Shown piece by piece: positions 8,535 through 17,532 of a DNA stretch of 64,000 nucleotides. Below the pieces are notes generated by a model, which did no database searches, was not told where the DNA came from, and worked only from the letters and a program-made list of their open reading frames with translations. Each line of letters opens with the position of its first letter. The stretch's first letter is position 1. Origin of the DNA: Sphingomonas sp. 32-62-10 (GTDB taxonomy: Bacteria > Pseudomonadota > Alphaproteobacteria > Sphingomonadales > Sphingomonadaceae); contig NCEE01000010.1 of the NCBI GenBank assembly GCA_002280555.1, positions 1 through 64,000 on the forward strand, given 5' to 3'. The position numbers and the translations under genes were made by a program.

Positions 8535-10379
8535 ATGCGAAACCCCCACCGGCTGGTATCTATAGGTATCGCTATGCTCGGGTGCACGACGACTTTGCCA
8601 GCCCAAGCGCAATCAGCGCCGCGGATCGGCGAGCCCGTAATGGAGTATCGCAACCGCCTTCCAGAAGACGAGATAATCTACTTCGTGCTGCCCGACCGGT
8701 TCGAAAATGGCGACCCGACAAATGACAGGGGCGGGTTGAAAGGCGGCAGATTACAGACCGGTTTCGACCCGACGGCCAAAGGCTTTTACCATGGCGGCGA
8801 CTTGAAAGGCGTGCACAAGCGGCTCGACTATATCCAGCAACTGGGGGCTACGGCGATCTGGCTTGCGCCGATCTTCAAGAACAAACCCGTTCAGGGCCCG
8901 CCGGGGCAAGAATCGGCGGGCTATCATGGCTATTGGATTACCGATTTCACGCAGGTCGACCCGCATTTCGGCAGCAATGCCGATTTCAAAGTGCTGGTCG
9001 ATGCCGCCCATGCCCGGGGGCTGAAGGTTTACATGGATATCGTCGTCAACCACACGGCCGATGTCATTCAGTATCGCGACTGCCCCGGTGACTGCGCCTA
9101 TCGGAGCATTGCCGATTATCCCTATTCGCGCCGCGGCGGCACTGGCGGCGCGCCGATCAATCCGGGCTTTAAGGGCGATGCGGTTCAAACATCGGAGAAT
9201 TTCGCGAAGCTCATCGATATGAACTTCGCCTATCAACCCTTCGTGCCCAGGGGCGAAGAACACGCCAAGGTTCCTGACTGGCTGAACGATGTTCGCTATT
9301 ACCACAATCGCGGCAATTCGTTCTGGAAGGGTGAAAGCGTCGTCTATGGCGACTTTGTCGGGCTTGACGACATCGCCGCCGAAAACCCCCGTGTGGTACA
9401 GGGCTTCATCGATATTTTTGGCACATGGATCGACGATTTCGGTGTCGATGGCTTTCGCATCGATACGTCGAAGCACGTCAATTCGGAATTCTGGCAGGCT
9501 TTCGTGCCGGCCATGAAGGCGCGGGCAAAGGCGCGCGGCATTGCCAATTTCCACATCTTCGCCGAAGTGATGGTGGATGGCGTCGATACCGCCACGCTGG
9601 CGCGCTATAACCGCACCGATCAATACGACACGCTCGACTTTGCATTTACCTGGGCAGTGGTCGAAGCGCTCGGCGGAGAACGTGGCCCCGAAGCGCTTGC
9701 CAAGCTGTTTGCCGACGATGTGCTGTATCGTGATGGCCCGGATACGGCGCGACAGATGCCGACATTCCTTGGCAATCATGATATTGCCCGGTTTGCGACA
9801 AATCTTCGCAAGCGTTTGCCCGGCGCTACGAACGACGAACTGCTTGCCCGCGTTCAGCTGGGTCATGCGATGCTGTTAACGCTGCGCGGCGTGCCAACGA
9901 TCTATTCGGGCGACGAACAGGGCTTTGTCGGCGACGGTGGCGATCAGGATGCACGAGAAGACATGTTCGCGTCTCAGGTTGCGGTCTATAACGACAATCG
10001 CCTGCTTGGCACCGATACCACGACCGCGACCGCACATTTTGGCACCGCCAACCCTGTGTTCACGCAAATCGCGACTTTGGCCGCGCTGCGGAGCGCGCAC
10101 CCCGCGCTCAGGCGCGGCAATACCATTGTCCGCGCCGCCGATGACAAGCCCGGTCTGTTCGCGGTCACGCGCCGCGATCAGGCGAGCGGCGAGCAGGTGT
10201 TGATCGCTTTCAACACTTCGGCCGTGCCGATCACGCGCGCGATCGCCATTGCGACCGATGTCACCGGCTACACGACGCTTGCTGGCACCTGCCCGGCGAT
10301 TGTCAGCGCACCCGGCAGTGTATCGCTAACCCTGCCAGCATTCGGCTATGTCGTCTGCCAGGGGAGAACGCGCCCGTGA
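8535..10379 (+). CDS. Exported GH13 alpha-amylase
   Basis: A 614-residue (beta/alpha)8 alpha-amylase that cleaves alpha-1,4 bonds in starch or maltodextrin. All four GH13 regions are visible: DIVVNH, GFRIDTSKH with nucleophile Asp310, FAEV with acid/base Glu344, and FLGNHD with stabiliser Asp416. Residues 1-26 are a signal peptide (ending PAQAQ). An MLGC stretch inside it leaves a weak chance that this is a lipoprotein. GAAAGGA precedes the ATG. Its stop overlaps the next start (GTGA, 10376-10379), so translation is probably coupled. Expected in the periplasm or at the outer membrane, cutting chains brought in by the receptor. Confidence 0.93.
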   Translation: MRNPHRLVSIGIAMLGCTTTLPAQAQSAPRIGEPVMEYRNRLPEDEIIYFVLPDRFENGDPTNDRGGLKGGRLQTGFDPTAKGFYHGGDLKGVHKRLDYIQQLGATAIWLAPIFKNKPVQGPPGQESAGYHGYWITDFTQVDPHFGSNADFKVLVDAAHARGLKVYMDIVVNHTADVIQYRDCPGDCAYRSIADYPYSRRGGTGGAPINPGFKGDAVQTSENFAKLIDMNFAYQPFVPRGEEHAKVPDWLNDVRYYHNRGNSFWKGESVVYGDFVGLDDIAAENPRVVQGFIDIFGTWIDDFGVDGFRIDTSKHVNSEFWQAFVPAMKARAKARGIANFHIFAEVMVDGVDTATLARYNRTDQYDTLDFAFTWAVVEALGGERGPEALAKLFADDVLYRDGPDTARQMPTFLGNHDIARFATNLRKRLPGATNDELLARVQLGHAMLLTLRGVPTIYSGDEQGFVGDGGDQDAREDMFASQVAVYNDNRLLGTDTTTATAHFGTANPVFTQIATLAALRSAHPALRRGNTIVRAADDKPGLFAVTRRDQASGEQVLIAFNTSAVPITRAIAIATDVTGYTTLAGTCPAIVSAPGSVSLTLPAFGYVVCQGRTRP

Positions 10380-12013
10380 CGATTTCGATGACGGCGCCTG
10401 CCACCCCGTCCCGCCTTGCCCGCGAGTGGTGGCGCGGGGCGACAATCTATCAGATTTATCCGCGCAGCTTTGCTGATTCGAATGGCGATGGCATTGGCGA
10501 TTTGCCAGGTATCACGGCCCGGCTCGATCATGTCGCTTCGCTTGGTGTCGATGCGATCTGGCTGTCGCCCTTTTTCACCTCGCCGATGAAGGATTTCGGC
10601 TATGACGTTGCCGATTACCGCGATGTCGACCCGATTTTCGGCACGCTCGATGATTTCGACGCTCTGGTCGCACGCGGCCATGCGCTGGGGCTGAAGATCA
10701 TCATCGATCAGGTCTATTCCCACACATCACACGCGCATGATTGGTTCCAGCAGAGCCGCGCCGATCGCAGCAATGCCAAGGCGGACTGGTATGTCTGGGC
10801 TGATGCGAAGCCCGATGGATCGCCGCCGAGCAACTGGCAATCGGTGTTTGGTGGCCCCGCCTGGACATGGGATGCGCGGCGCGGACAATATTACATGCAC
10901 AATTTCCTCAGCAGCCAGCCGCAGCTGAACGTCCACTTGCCTGCCGTCCAGGACGCGCTGATTGATACGGCGCGATTCTGGCTTGATCGCGGCGTTGATG
11001 GGTTTCGCATGGATGCAATCAACTTCTCGATGCACGATCCAGCGCTCACCGATAATCCCCCCGCCCCGCCGAGCAATACGCCGCGCACCCGCCCTTTCGA
11101 TTTCCAGCTGCACATCCACAACCAATCGCACCCCGATATCCCGCGCTTCATTGCCCGGTTGCGGGCCGTGCTCGACAGTTATGGGAACCGGTTTACGGTC
11201 GCCGAGATCGGCGGCGCAGATAATGACCATGAGATGAAGGCCTTCACCGCCGATGGCCGCCATTTCGACAGCGCCTATGGCTTTGATTTTCTCTATGCGC
11301 CAAAGCTTACCCCGGGTCTGGTGCGTGAAGCCGTGGAACGCTGGCCCGATGTGCCGGGACTTGGTTGGCCAAGCTGGGCGTTTTCGAACCACGATGCGCC
11401 GCGCGCGATTTCCCGATGGGCCACGCCAGAACACCGCGATGCTTATGCCCGGCTCACCATGTTGTTGCTGCTTTGCCTGCGTGGCGATGTGTTCGTCTAT
11501 CAGGGCGAGGAGCTCGGTCTCGATCAGGTCGAAATCGGTTTCGATGACCTGAAAGACCCCGAAGCAATCGCCAACTGGCCGCTGACGCTGAACCGCGACG
11601 GTGCTCGGACGCCGATGCCGTGGGATCATGACGCGCCCTGTCTCGGCTTTTCGACAGCCACGCCATGGTTGCCGATCGGCCCGGATCATCCCGCGCTCGC
11701 TGTGTCGCAGCAGGCCGCCGATCCCGATTCAATGCTGGCGCTAACCCGCCGGTTAATTGCGCTGCGCAAAAGCAGTGACGCGCTATTGCTGGGCGACATG
11801 CGGGTGATCGAGGCTTCGGATGCGGTACTGGCATTCGAACGATCGACCGATGGCGAAACCATGCTCTGCGCGTTCAACCTGGGCGATGGTGATCCTGCGT
11901 GGCAACCTGCCGTGCCCAGCGCTTGGCGAGTCATTGAGCGTGTCGGCACCGGCGCCGACTGGCGGCTTGGCCCCTTTGGCGGGCTCATCGCCGAAAGGAT
12001 CATCGTCGGATGA
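10376..12013 (+). CDS. GH13 alpha-glucosidase (oligo-1,6/alpha-1,4-glucosidase type)
   Basis: The 545-residue protein opens EWWRGATIYQIYPRSFADS, the classic start of the oligo-1,6-glucosidase/alpha-glucosidase GH13 subfamilies, and has no signal peptide. It therefore acts in the cytoplasm on imported maltose or oligosaccharides, releasing glucose. Catalytic residues visible are nucleophile Asp213 (GFRMDAINF), acid/base Glu277 (VAEIGG) and Asp340 (SNHDAPR). The GTG start at 10376 overlaps the amylase stop; ATG 10388 is an alternative. Linkage preference (1,4 against 1,6) is not decided by what I can see. Confidence 0.9.
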   Translation: MTISMTAPATPSRLAREWWRGATIYQIYPRSFADSNGDGIGDLPGITARLDHVASLGVDAIWLSPFFTSPMKDFGYDVADYRDVDPIFGTLDDFDALVARGHALGLKIIIDQVYSHTSHAHDWFQQSRADRSNAKADWYVWADAKPDGSPPSNWQSVFGGPAWTWDARRGQYYMHNFLSSQPQLNVHLPAVQDALIDTARFWLDRGVDGFRMDAINFSMHDPALTDNPPAPPSNTPRTRPFDFQLHIHNQSHPDIPRFIARLRAVLDSYGNRFTVAEIGGADNDHEMKAFTADGRHFDSAYGFDFLYAPKLTPGLVREAVERWPDVPGLGWPSWAFSNHDAPRAISRWATPEHRDAYARLTMLLLLCLRGDVFVYQGEELGLDQVEIGFDDLKDPEAIANWPLTLNRDGARTPMPWDHDAPCLGFSTATPWLPIGPDHPALAVSQQAADPDSMLALTRRLIALRKSSDALLLGDMRVIEASDAVLAFERSTDGETMLCAFNLGDGDPAWQPAVPSAWRVIERVGTGADWRLGPFGGLIAERIIVG

Positions 12014-12024
12014 AGGATACCCGG

Positions 12025-14061
12025 ATGACTATACGGATGCTGCTGGCGCTGCTATTCACCGCCATCGCTACCCCGGCTGCTGCCGAAATCGTCGCTACGG
12101 TCGCTTCGCCGAGTGATGTCGTACGGGTAGCGGTGGATATCGATAATGATGGTCGGCCAACCTATGCCGTCACGCGGCGCGGCAAGCTGATAATCGCCGC
12201 GTCGCGGCTTGGCTTTCTGTTCACCGACGCGCGCAAGCTCGAACGCGGATTGGGCTATGTCAGCCAAGCGGCGCGCAGCGAGGATAACAGCTGGGATCAG
12301 CCCTGGGGCGAATGGAAAACGATCCGCAACAGTTTCCGCGAACTGCGCGTGCGTTTTCAGGAGAGGGCCGGGCAAATGCGCCTGATGGACGTGGTGTTCC
12401 GCGTCTATGACGATGGAATCGGCTTTCGCTACGAATTTCCCGAGCAGCCCAATCTGAAAACCGCCAACATCGCCGACGAGCTGACCGAATTCGCCTTTGC
12501 GCAGGATGGGACGGCGTGGTGGAAGCCCGCCTTTTTGTGGAACCGTGAGGAATATCTCTACAACCGGACGCCGCTGTCAGCCGTCGGCACGGCCGACACG
12601 CCGGTCACGATCCAACTGGCTGACGGCACGCATGTTGCCCTGCATGAGGCGGCGCTGGTCGATTATTCCGGCATGGCGGTTGCCCGGACCGAAGGGACCA
12701 CACTGCGCGCCGCGCTCACGCCCGGAGCAGGTCGGCCGAAGGTGACCAAGGCAGGGGCATGGACGACGCCGTGGCGCACGCTGATTATCGCCGATGATGC
12801 GCCGGGCATTTATACGAGCCACCTGATGCTCAATCTGAACGAGCCCAATAAGCTGGGTGATGTCAGCTGGTTCAAGCCGGGCAAGTTCGTCGGCGTCTGG
12901 TGGAACATGATCAAGGGCGAGTGGAGCTGGGCTCGCGGGCCCAAGCACGGCGCGACCAACGCCAACGTCAAGCACTACATCGATTTCGCCGCTGCCAGCG
13001 GCATCCCAAACGTGCTGGTCGAGGGATGGAATGTCGGATGGGACGGCGACTGGTTCGGCAATGGCAACGATATGGATTTTGCAAAGCCGACCGATGATTT
13101 CGATGCCGACATGCTCGCCGCTTACGCCAAATCAAAACGCGTCCGGCTGATCGGACATCATGAAACCGGTGGTGCCGCAAGCCATTATGAGGCGCAGTTC
13201 GACAAAGCGTTCAAATTCGCCGCCGATCACGGCGAGATGGTCGTCAAGACCGGCTATGTCACCGATGCCGGGCAGATCGAGCGCGTCGATGCCGATGGCA
13301 CCCGGCTTCGCGAATGGCATGAAGGCCAGTGGATGGCGAACCACCATGTCCGTGTGCTCGAGGCAGCGGCAAAGTATAAAGTCGCGATCGACAGCCATGA
13401 GCCGATCAAGGGCACGGGTCTTCACCGCACCTATCCCAATTGGGTCGCGCGCGAGGGATCGCGCGGGATGGAATACAACGCCTGGGACGGCAAGAATCCG
13501 CCCGACCACGAGGCCAATCTGGTGTTCACCCGGATGCTCGAAGGGCCAATGGACTTCACCCCCGGTGTGCTGAGCCTGAAGGGGCAAAATGACAGCGACA
13601 TCCTGTCGACGATCGCTAAGCAACTGGCGCTGTACGTCGTGCTCTATTCGCCCATCGTGATGGCGGCTGACACACCCGAAAACTATGCGAAATATCCGGG
13701 CGCGTTCCAGTTCATCAAGGATGTGCCGACCGACTGGTCCGATACGCGCGTCCTGAACGGCGCGATAGGGGACTATGCGACGATCGTCCGCAAAGCACGC
13801 GGCAGCGATGACTGGTATCTTGGCGCGGTCGGCGATGAGGAAGCGCGTAATCTGGACATCACGCTCGATTTCCTCGATCCCGGACGCATGTATACCGCCC
13901 AAATTTATCGCGACGGCCCCGATGCCGATTATCGGACGGCCAAGCGCCATTCTATCGTCATCGAGACGCGGCAAGTGCGCCGCGACGACCGGCTGACGCT
14001 GGCGCTCGCCCCCGGTGGCGGGCAGGCAATCCGCTTTGTCGCGTCGGGCAAGCGGCGGTGA
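12025..14061 (+). CDS. GH97 alpha-glucosidase (SusB-like), exported
   Basis: About 678 residues with a signal peptide (MTIRMLLALLFTAIATPAAA). The N-terminal beta-sandwich and central barrel carry GH97 landmarks: FVGVWWNMIKGEWSW, VEGWNVGWDGDW, SHEPIKGTGLHRTYPN, GMEYNAWDG and GPMDFTPG. GH97 enzymes of the SusB type are Ca2+-dependent inverting alpha-glucosidases that trim maltooligosaccharides in the periplasm. The Glu in GMEYNAW is where I expect a catalytic base, which would favour the inverting glucosidase type over the retaining galactosidase type. The frame also starts at ATG 12010 (ATGA overlap), but AAGGA 7 nt before 12025 supports the later start. Confidence 0.88.
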   Translation: MTIRMLLALLFTAIATPAAAEIVATVASPSDVVRVAVDIDNDGRPTYAVTRRGKLIIAASRLGFLFTDARKLERGLGYVSQAARSEDNSWDQPWGEWKTIRNSFRELRVRFQERAGQMRLMDVVFRVYDDGIGFRYEFPEQPNLKTANIADELTEFAFAQDGTAWWKPAFLWNREEYLYNRTPLSAVGTADTPVTIQLADGTHVALHEAALVDYSGMAVARTEGTTLRAALTPGAGRPKVTKAGAWTTPWRTLIIADDAPGIYTSHLMLNLNEPNKLGDVSWFKPGKFVGVWWNMIKGEWSWARGPKHGATNANVKHYIDFAAASGIPNVLVEGWNVGWDGDWFGNGNDMDFAKPTDDFDADMLAAYAKSKRVRLIGHHETGGAASHYEAQFDKAFKFAADHGEMVVKTGYVTDAGQIERVDADGTRLREWHEGQWMANHHVRVLEAAAKYKVAIDSHEPIKGTGLHRTYPNWVAREGSRGMEYNAWDGKNPPDHEANLVFTRMLEGPMDFTPGVLSLKGQNDSDILSTIAKQLALYVVLYSPIVMAADTPENYAKYPGAFQFIKDVPTDWSDTRVLNGAIGDYATIVRKARGSDDWYLGAVGDEEARNLDITLDFLDPGRMYTAQIYRDGPDADYRTAKRHSIVIETRQVRRDDRLTLALAPGGGQAIRFVASGKRR

Positions 14062-14990
14062 TGATCGCCACCATCCGCCGATTAATACTGCTGCTTGCGC
14101 TGGTGTTGGCGGCCGGCAGCGCGACTGCAGCAAAGCGCGCGCCCGAAGGCCGGTTCGTCGATTTACCGGCGGTAGCATCGGCCCATATCCCCGCGCAGCA
14201 TGTCACGATCTGGCTGCCGCCCGGCTATGATCGCGGGCGCAAGCGATACGGCGTCATTTACATGCACGACGGGCAGAACGTCTTCTTTCCCGCCAAATCG
14301 GGCTATGGAAAGGCGTGGGAGGCGGACAAATCGCTGCTGCGGCTGATCGCGGCAAAGCAGGTCGAGCCCGTCATCATCGTCGCGATCTGGAACCCCGGCG
14401 CTGCACGTGCGCGCCAATATTACCCGCAGGCCTTTTATGCAGCGGGCCCCAGCTGGGCGCGCGAGGAGGTCGATCGCCTGTTCAAGGGGCCGGTCTATTC
14501 CGACGCCTATCTGACGTTCCTGACGAGCGAATTGAAGCCGATGATCGATCGGCAATATCGTACGCTTGCCGATCGCGATCACACATCGATCGTCGGATCG
14601 AGCATGGGCGGGCTGATCTCGCTTTATGCGATTGCCGAGTATCCCCAGGTCTTCGGTTCGGCTGGGTGCGTCTCCACGCATTGGCCGTTGTCCAACCCGG
14701 TGATCACTCCGGCGCAGCGCGATGAGTTGCTAACGGTTTGGGGCAAATATCTGACCGAGCGGCTGGGGCCGCCCGAAGGCCGGCGGATCTGGTTCGATCA
14801 CGGTGACCAGACGCTCGATGGTTTCTACGGCCCCTGGCAATCAGCAATCGACGCCAAGCTAATCAGCATCGGCTGGCAGCCCGGCCGCGACATGTCGACC
14901 CGGCTCTATCAGGGCGCTGCCCATGAAGAAGGCGCATGGGCGGCGCGGCTGGACGATGTGTTCGGCTGGCTGCTGGGTACGCCCGAATGA
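14061..14990 (+). CDS. Exported alpha/beta-hydrolase, esterase D/CE1-like
   Basis: A 309-residue protein with a signal peptide (ending AAGSATA). It belongs to the putative esterase family: VTIWLPPGYD, YMHDGQNVFF, and the nucleophile elbow GSSMGG with Ser181. Late Asp/His candidates are WFDHGDQTLD and GAAHEEGAW. The ATG at 14061 shares one base with the GH97 stop (TGATG), and GTG 14058 is the upstream alternative. Members cleave acyl or feruloyl esters on polysaccharides, or act on small esters. Inside an alpha-glucan operon it may remove acyl groups from decorated glucans, but that is inference. Confidence 0.83.
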   Translation: MIATIRRLILLLALVLAAGSATAAKRAPEGRFVDLPAVASAHIPAQHVTIWLPPGYDRGRKRYGVIYMHDGQNVFFPAKSGYGKAWEADKSLLRLIAAKQVEPVIIVAIWNPGAARARQYYPQAFYAAGPSWAREEVDRLFKGPVYSDAYLTFLTSELKPMIDRQYRTLADRDHTSIVGSSMGGLISLYAIAEYPQVFGSAGCVSTHWPLSNPVITPAQRDELLTVWGKYLTERLGPPEGRRIWFDHGDQTLDGFYGPWQSAIDAKLISIGWQPGRDMSTRLYQGAAHEEGAWAARLDDVFGWLLGTPE

Positions 14991-16279
14991 GCCTGCCCCC
15001 GATCAACCCGGCACCGGCCCATATCGGCGACACCGACAGTGGCATCGACCTGCCCGATCTGCGGCTGTTCGTCTTCGCGCTGTTCTTCATCTTCGGCGGC
15101 ATCACCAGCCTGAACGATGTGATCATCCCGAAGCTGAAGGAGCTTTTCACGCTCAGCTATGCGCAGGCGCTGCTGGTGCAGACGGCGTTTTTCGCTGCCT
15201 ATTTCGTATTTTCGATTCCCGCCGCGGCGGTCGTGCGTCGCTTCGGTTATATGCGCACCGCCGCGATCGGGCTGCTGACCATGACGGGCGGGTGCCTGAT
15301 GTTCATTCCCGCATCGCAATCAGGCGCGTTCTGGATGTTCCTGCTTGCCCTGTTCGTGCTCGCGGCCGGGATCACCACGGTGCAGGTCGTCGCCAATCCG
15401 CTGATCTCGTTGCTCGGCAACCCGCGCACCGCGCATAGCCGGTTGACCTTCGCGCAAGGCTTCAACTCGCTGGGGACAACGGTGTTTCCCTATGTCGGAT
15501 CGGTGCTGATCCTCGGCAGCCTCGCCACGGTCGATGCCTCAACACTGAGCGGCGCAGCGCTCGATGCGTATCGCACGGCCGAAACACGGGTCGTCGTTTA
15601 TACCTATTTGGGGCTTGCCGCCGCGCTGATGGTGGTTGCCGCTGTCGTGTGGAGCCGCCGCAACCGTCTGACCGAGGCACCTGCCGATCCGGGGAGCATT
15701 TTGCGCGCGTTCGATCTGCTGCAGCGGCCACGCTTCGGGATGGGGGCGGCGTGCATCTTTCTCTATGTCGGCGCCGAAGTGGCGATCGGCTCGCTGATCG
15801 TGAATTATCTGATGCTGCCCGAAACGCTCGGTCTGGCGGAACAGGACGCGGGCAAGCATGTGCCGCTCTATTGGGGTGGGGCGTTGATCGGCCGGTTCAT
15901 CGGCGCCTATCTGTTGCGGCTGATATCACCGGGCAAGATACTCGCCGGCGTGGCGGTTGGATCAATCACGCTGATCCTCATTTCGGCCAACAGTACCGGC
16001 GCCGTGTCAGCCTGGTCGCTGCTCGCCATCGGCTTGATGAACTCGATCATGTTCCCGACGATCTTCTCGCTCGCTAGCGAAGGCCTTGGCAAGCGTGCTG
16101 CCGAGGGATCAGGCGTCATCGCGATGGCGATCGTGGGCGGGGCGATCATCCCGCCGCTGACCGGGCTGATCGCCGATGGCAGCAGCCTGCAATTCGCGCT
16201 GATCCTGCCCGCCGTCTGTTATGCCGTGATTGCGGGTTACGGAGTCTATGCGCGGCGACCGGCGGTCATTTCGGCTTAG
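14987..16279 (+). CDS. MFS transporter, FucP/GlcP-like sugar:H+ symporter
   Basis: A 430-residue, about 12-helix inner-membrane protein with FHS-family features: FGGITSLNDVIIPKLKELF in helix 1, QTAFFAAYFVFSIPAAAVVRRFGY, and helix 5 VQVVANPLISLLGNPRTAHSRL. Relatives carry fucose, glucose or galactose. As the last gene of the operon it probably brings in glucose freed in the periplasm by GH97 and the amylase, complementing the disaccharide carrier at 2.7-4.2 kb. The ATG at 14987 overlaps the esterase stop (ATGA). Its 3' end overlaps the convergent gene at 16266 by 14 bp. Confidence 0.88.
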   Translation: MSLPPINPAPAHIGDTDSGIDLPDLRLFVFALFFIFGGITSLNDVIIPKLKELFTLSYAQALLVQTAFFAAYFVFSIPAAAVVRRFGYMRTAAIGLLTMTGGCLMFIPASQSGAFWMFLLALFVLAAGITTVQVVANPLISLLGNPRTAHSRLTFAQGFNSLGTTVFPYVGSVLILGSLATVDASTLSGAALDAYRTAETRVVVYTYLGLAAALMVVAAVVWSRRNRLTEAPADPGSILRAFDLLQRPRFGMGAACIFLYVGAEVAIGSLIVNYLMLPETLGLAEQDAGKHVPLYWGGALIGRFIGAYLLRLISPGKILAGVAVGSITLILISANSTGAVSAWSLLAIGLMNSIMFPTIFSLASEGLGKRAAEGSGVIAMAIVGGAIIPPLTGLIADGSSLQFALILPAVCYAVIAGYGVYARRPAVISA

Positions 16280-17174
16280 GCGCTGGCGCGGCAACTGCCC
16301 GCACCAGCCGAAAACCGACATGGTTCGATCCCAGCCCGCCTTCCTGAAACTGGCGCGCCGAAGGGCGATAGCGCGCACAGTAATTCGCGGCGCACAAATA
16401 TGACCCGCCCTTGATGACATGACTCCCGGCATAACCGCTCGCAGGATCGCTGGTCCATTCCCAGACATTGCCAATCATGTCGTAAAGTCCGAACACATTG
16501 GGCTTGAAACACCCGACCGGCGCGCGCGAGCGGAACCCATCTAGCCCCAAATCACGACGCGGAAACACGCCTTGATAGTAATTGGCCTGCGGCGTCCCGC
16601 CCGCGTCGATCGGCTCGGGCAGTGCCGCCTGCCTGGCCCGCGCGGCATATTCCCACTGCGCCTCGGTCGGCAGCGCCTTGCCGACCCAGCGGGCATAGGC
16701 CTGCGCATCCTCATAAGCGATTTGCACCACCGGATCGCGCTCATGCCCGCTGATCGTTTCGCCTAGGCCCGACGGATACCGCCACTGGGCACCCACCACC
16801 CAGCGCCACCAACGCTGATCACTATCGTCGGGCACGCTAAACACCGCCGATCCCGGCTTCAGCATGTCCGGTGGTTCACCGGGCTGCGACGGCGGCATGC
16901 GCTCCGCGATCGTCCGGTACCCCGTCGCCGTGACGAAGCGGGCGAAATCGGCGTTGGTGACTTCGTGCACATCGATCGCAAAAGGCGCGACATGCACGCG
17001 GCGCGGTGGCCCTTCCTCAGGGTATCGCGGATCAGCGCCCATGATGAAATCACCACCGGGCAGCTGCACCATGGATGCGACCGTCAGCGGTGCACAGGTT
17101 CGGCTCGCCATCGGCGCAGACGCGCTACAGCCGGATAACAACAATATCGCCATAAACGGCAAGGGTCGTGGCAC
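16266..17174 (-). CDS. Formylglycine-generating-enzyme-like (SUMF1 domain) lipoprotein
   Basis: About 302 residues from a GTG at 17174 that gives M-PRPLPFMAILLLSGC, a lipoprotein signal with lipobox LSGC; GGAGG lies 11 nt upstream. ATG 17153 is the alternative. The sulfatase-modifying-factor fold is clear: MVQLPGGDFIMGAD, VTNADFARFVTATGY, LPTEAQWEYAARA, GNVWEWTSDP and GGSYLCAANYCARYRPSAR. Two Cys five residues apart (about 261 and 266) fall exactly where true formylglycine-generating enzymes have their copper/thiol pair. Many other SUMF1-domain proteins lack this pair, so oxidase activity on a sulfatase Cys is plausible. No sulfatase gene is in the window. Confidence 0.85.
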   Translation of the reverse strand: MPRPLPFMAILLLSGCSASAPMASRTCAPLTVASMVQLPGGDFIMGADPRYPEEGPPRRVHVAPFAIDVHEVTNADFARFVTATGYRTIAERMPPSQPGEPPDMLKPGSAVFSVPDDSDQRWWRWVVGAQWRYPSGLGETISGHERDPVVQIAYEDAQAYARWVGKALPTEAQWEYAARARQAALPEPIDAGGTPQANYYQGVFPRRDLGLDGFRSRAPVGCFKPNVFGLYDMIGNVWEWTSDPASGYAGSHVIKGGSYLCAANYCARYRPSARQFQEGGLGSNHVGFRLVRAVAAPAPKPK

Positions 17175-17324
17175 GTTCGATCCAGCCTCCGGTCGCAGTT
17201 TCGCCAATCCCGCTGCCAGTGTGTCCGCGTCGCCAGCCAAGTTCAAGCCGAGCGATATAACAGGAAGCCGCCGGAAAGGAGATTTCCCCCCTTCCCGGCC
17301 GCCCCCTCCCCCCAAGCGTGTTGG

Positions 17325-17507
17325 TTAGAAGCCGATCCGCACGTTCAGCGAAATCCGCTGTTCGCGCTGACGCTCCGAAAGGCGTGCTTCGCCTTGCAGG
17401 CCAAGCCGCACATTGCTGGTTGGCCGCACATCGATCCCTGCATTAACCAGCCCGGTCACCGGCGCGAGCCTTGCGCCCGCGATCGAGAAGGTGCCTGTGC
17501 CAATCGC
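17325..17507 (-). pseudogene. Orphan C-terminal tail of an autotransporter barrel
   Basis: About 60 codons are open from just after an in-frame TGA (17508-17510) to TAA at 17325, with no plausible start. The translation contains GTFSIAGARLAPVTGLVNAG, IDVRPTSNVRLGLQ and the terminal ISLNVRIGF, the last strands and aromatic end of an autotransporter beta-barrel. It aligns by eye with the end of the neighbouring autotransporter (SFQVAGSRLGRDSLDIDIGF...) yet differs in sequence. It is therefore a relic of a second barrel lying directly behind the intact gene's stop. Confidence 0.8.
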
Positions 17508-17532
17508 TCAGCACTGGCCTAAGGATTGGCGG

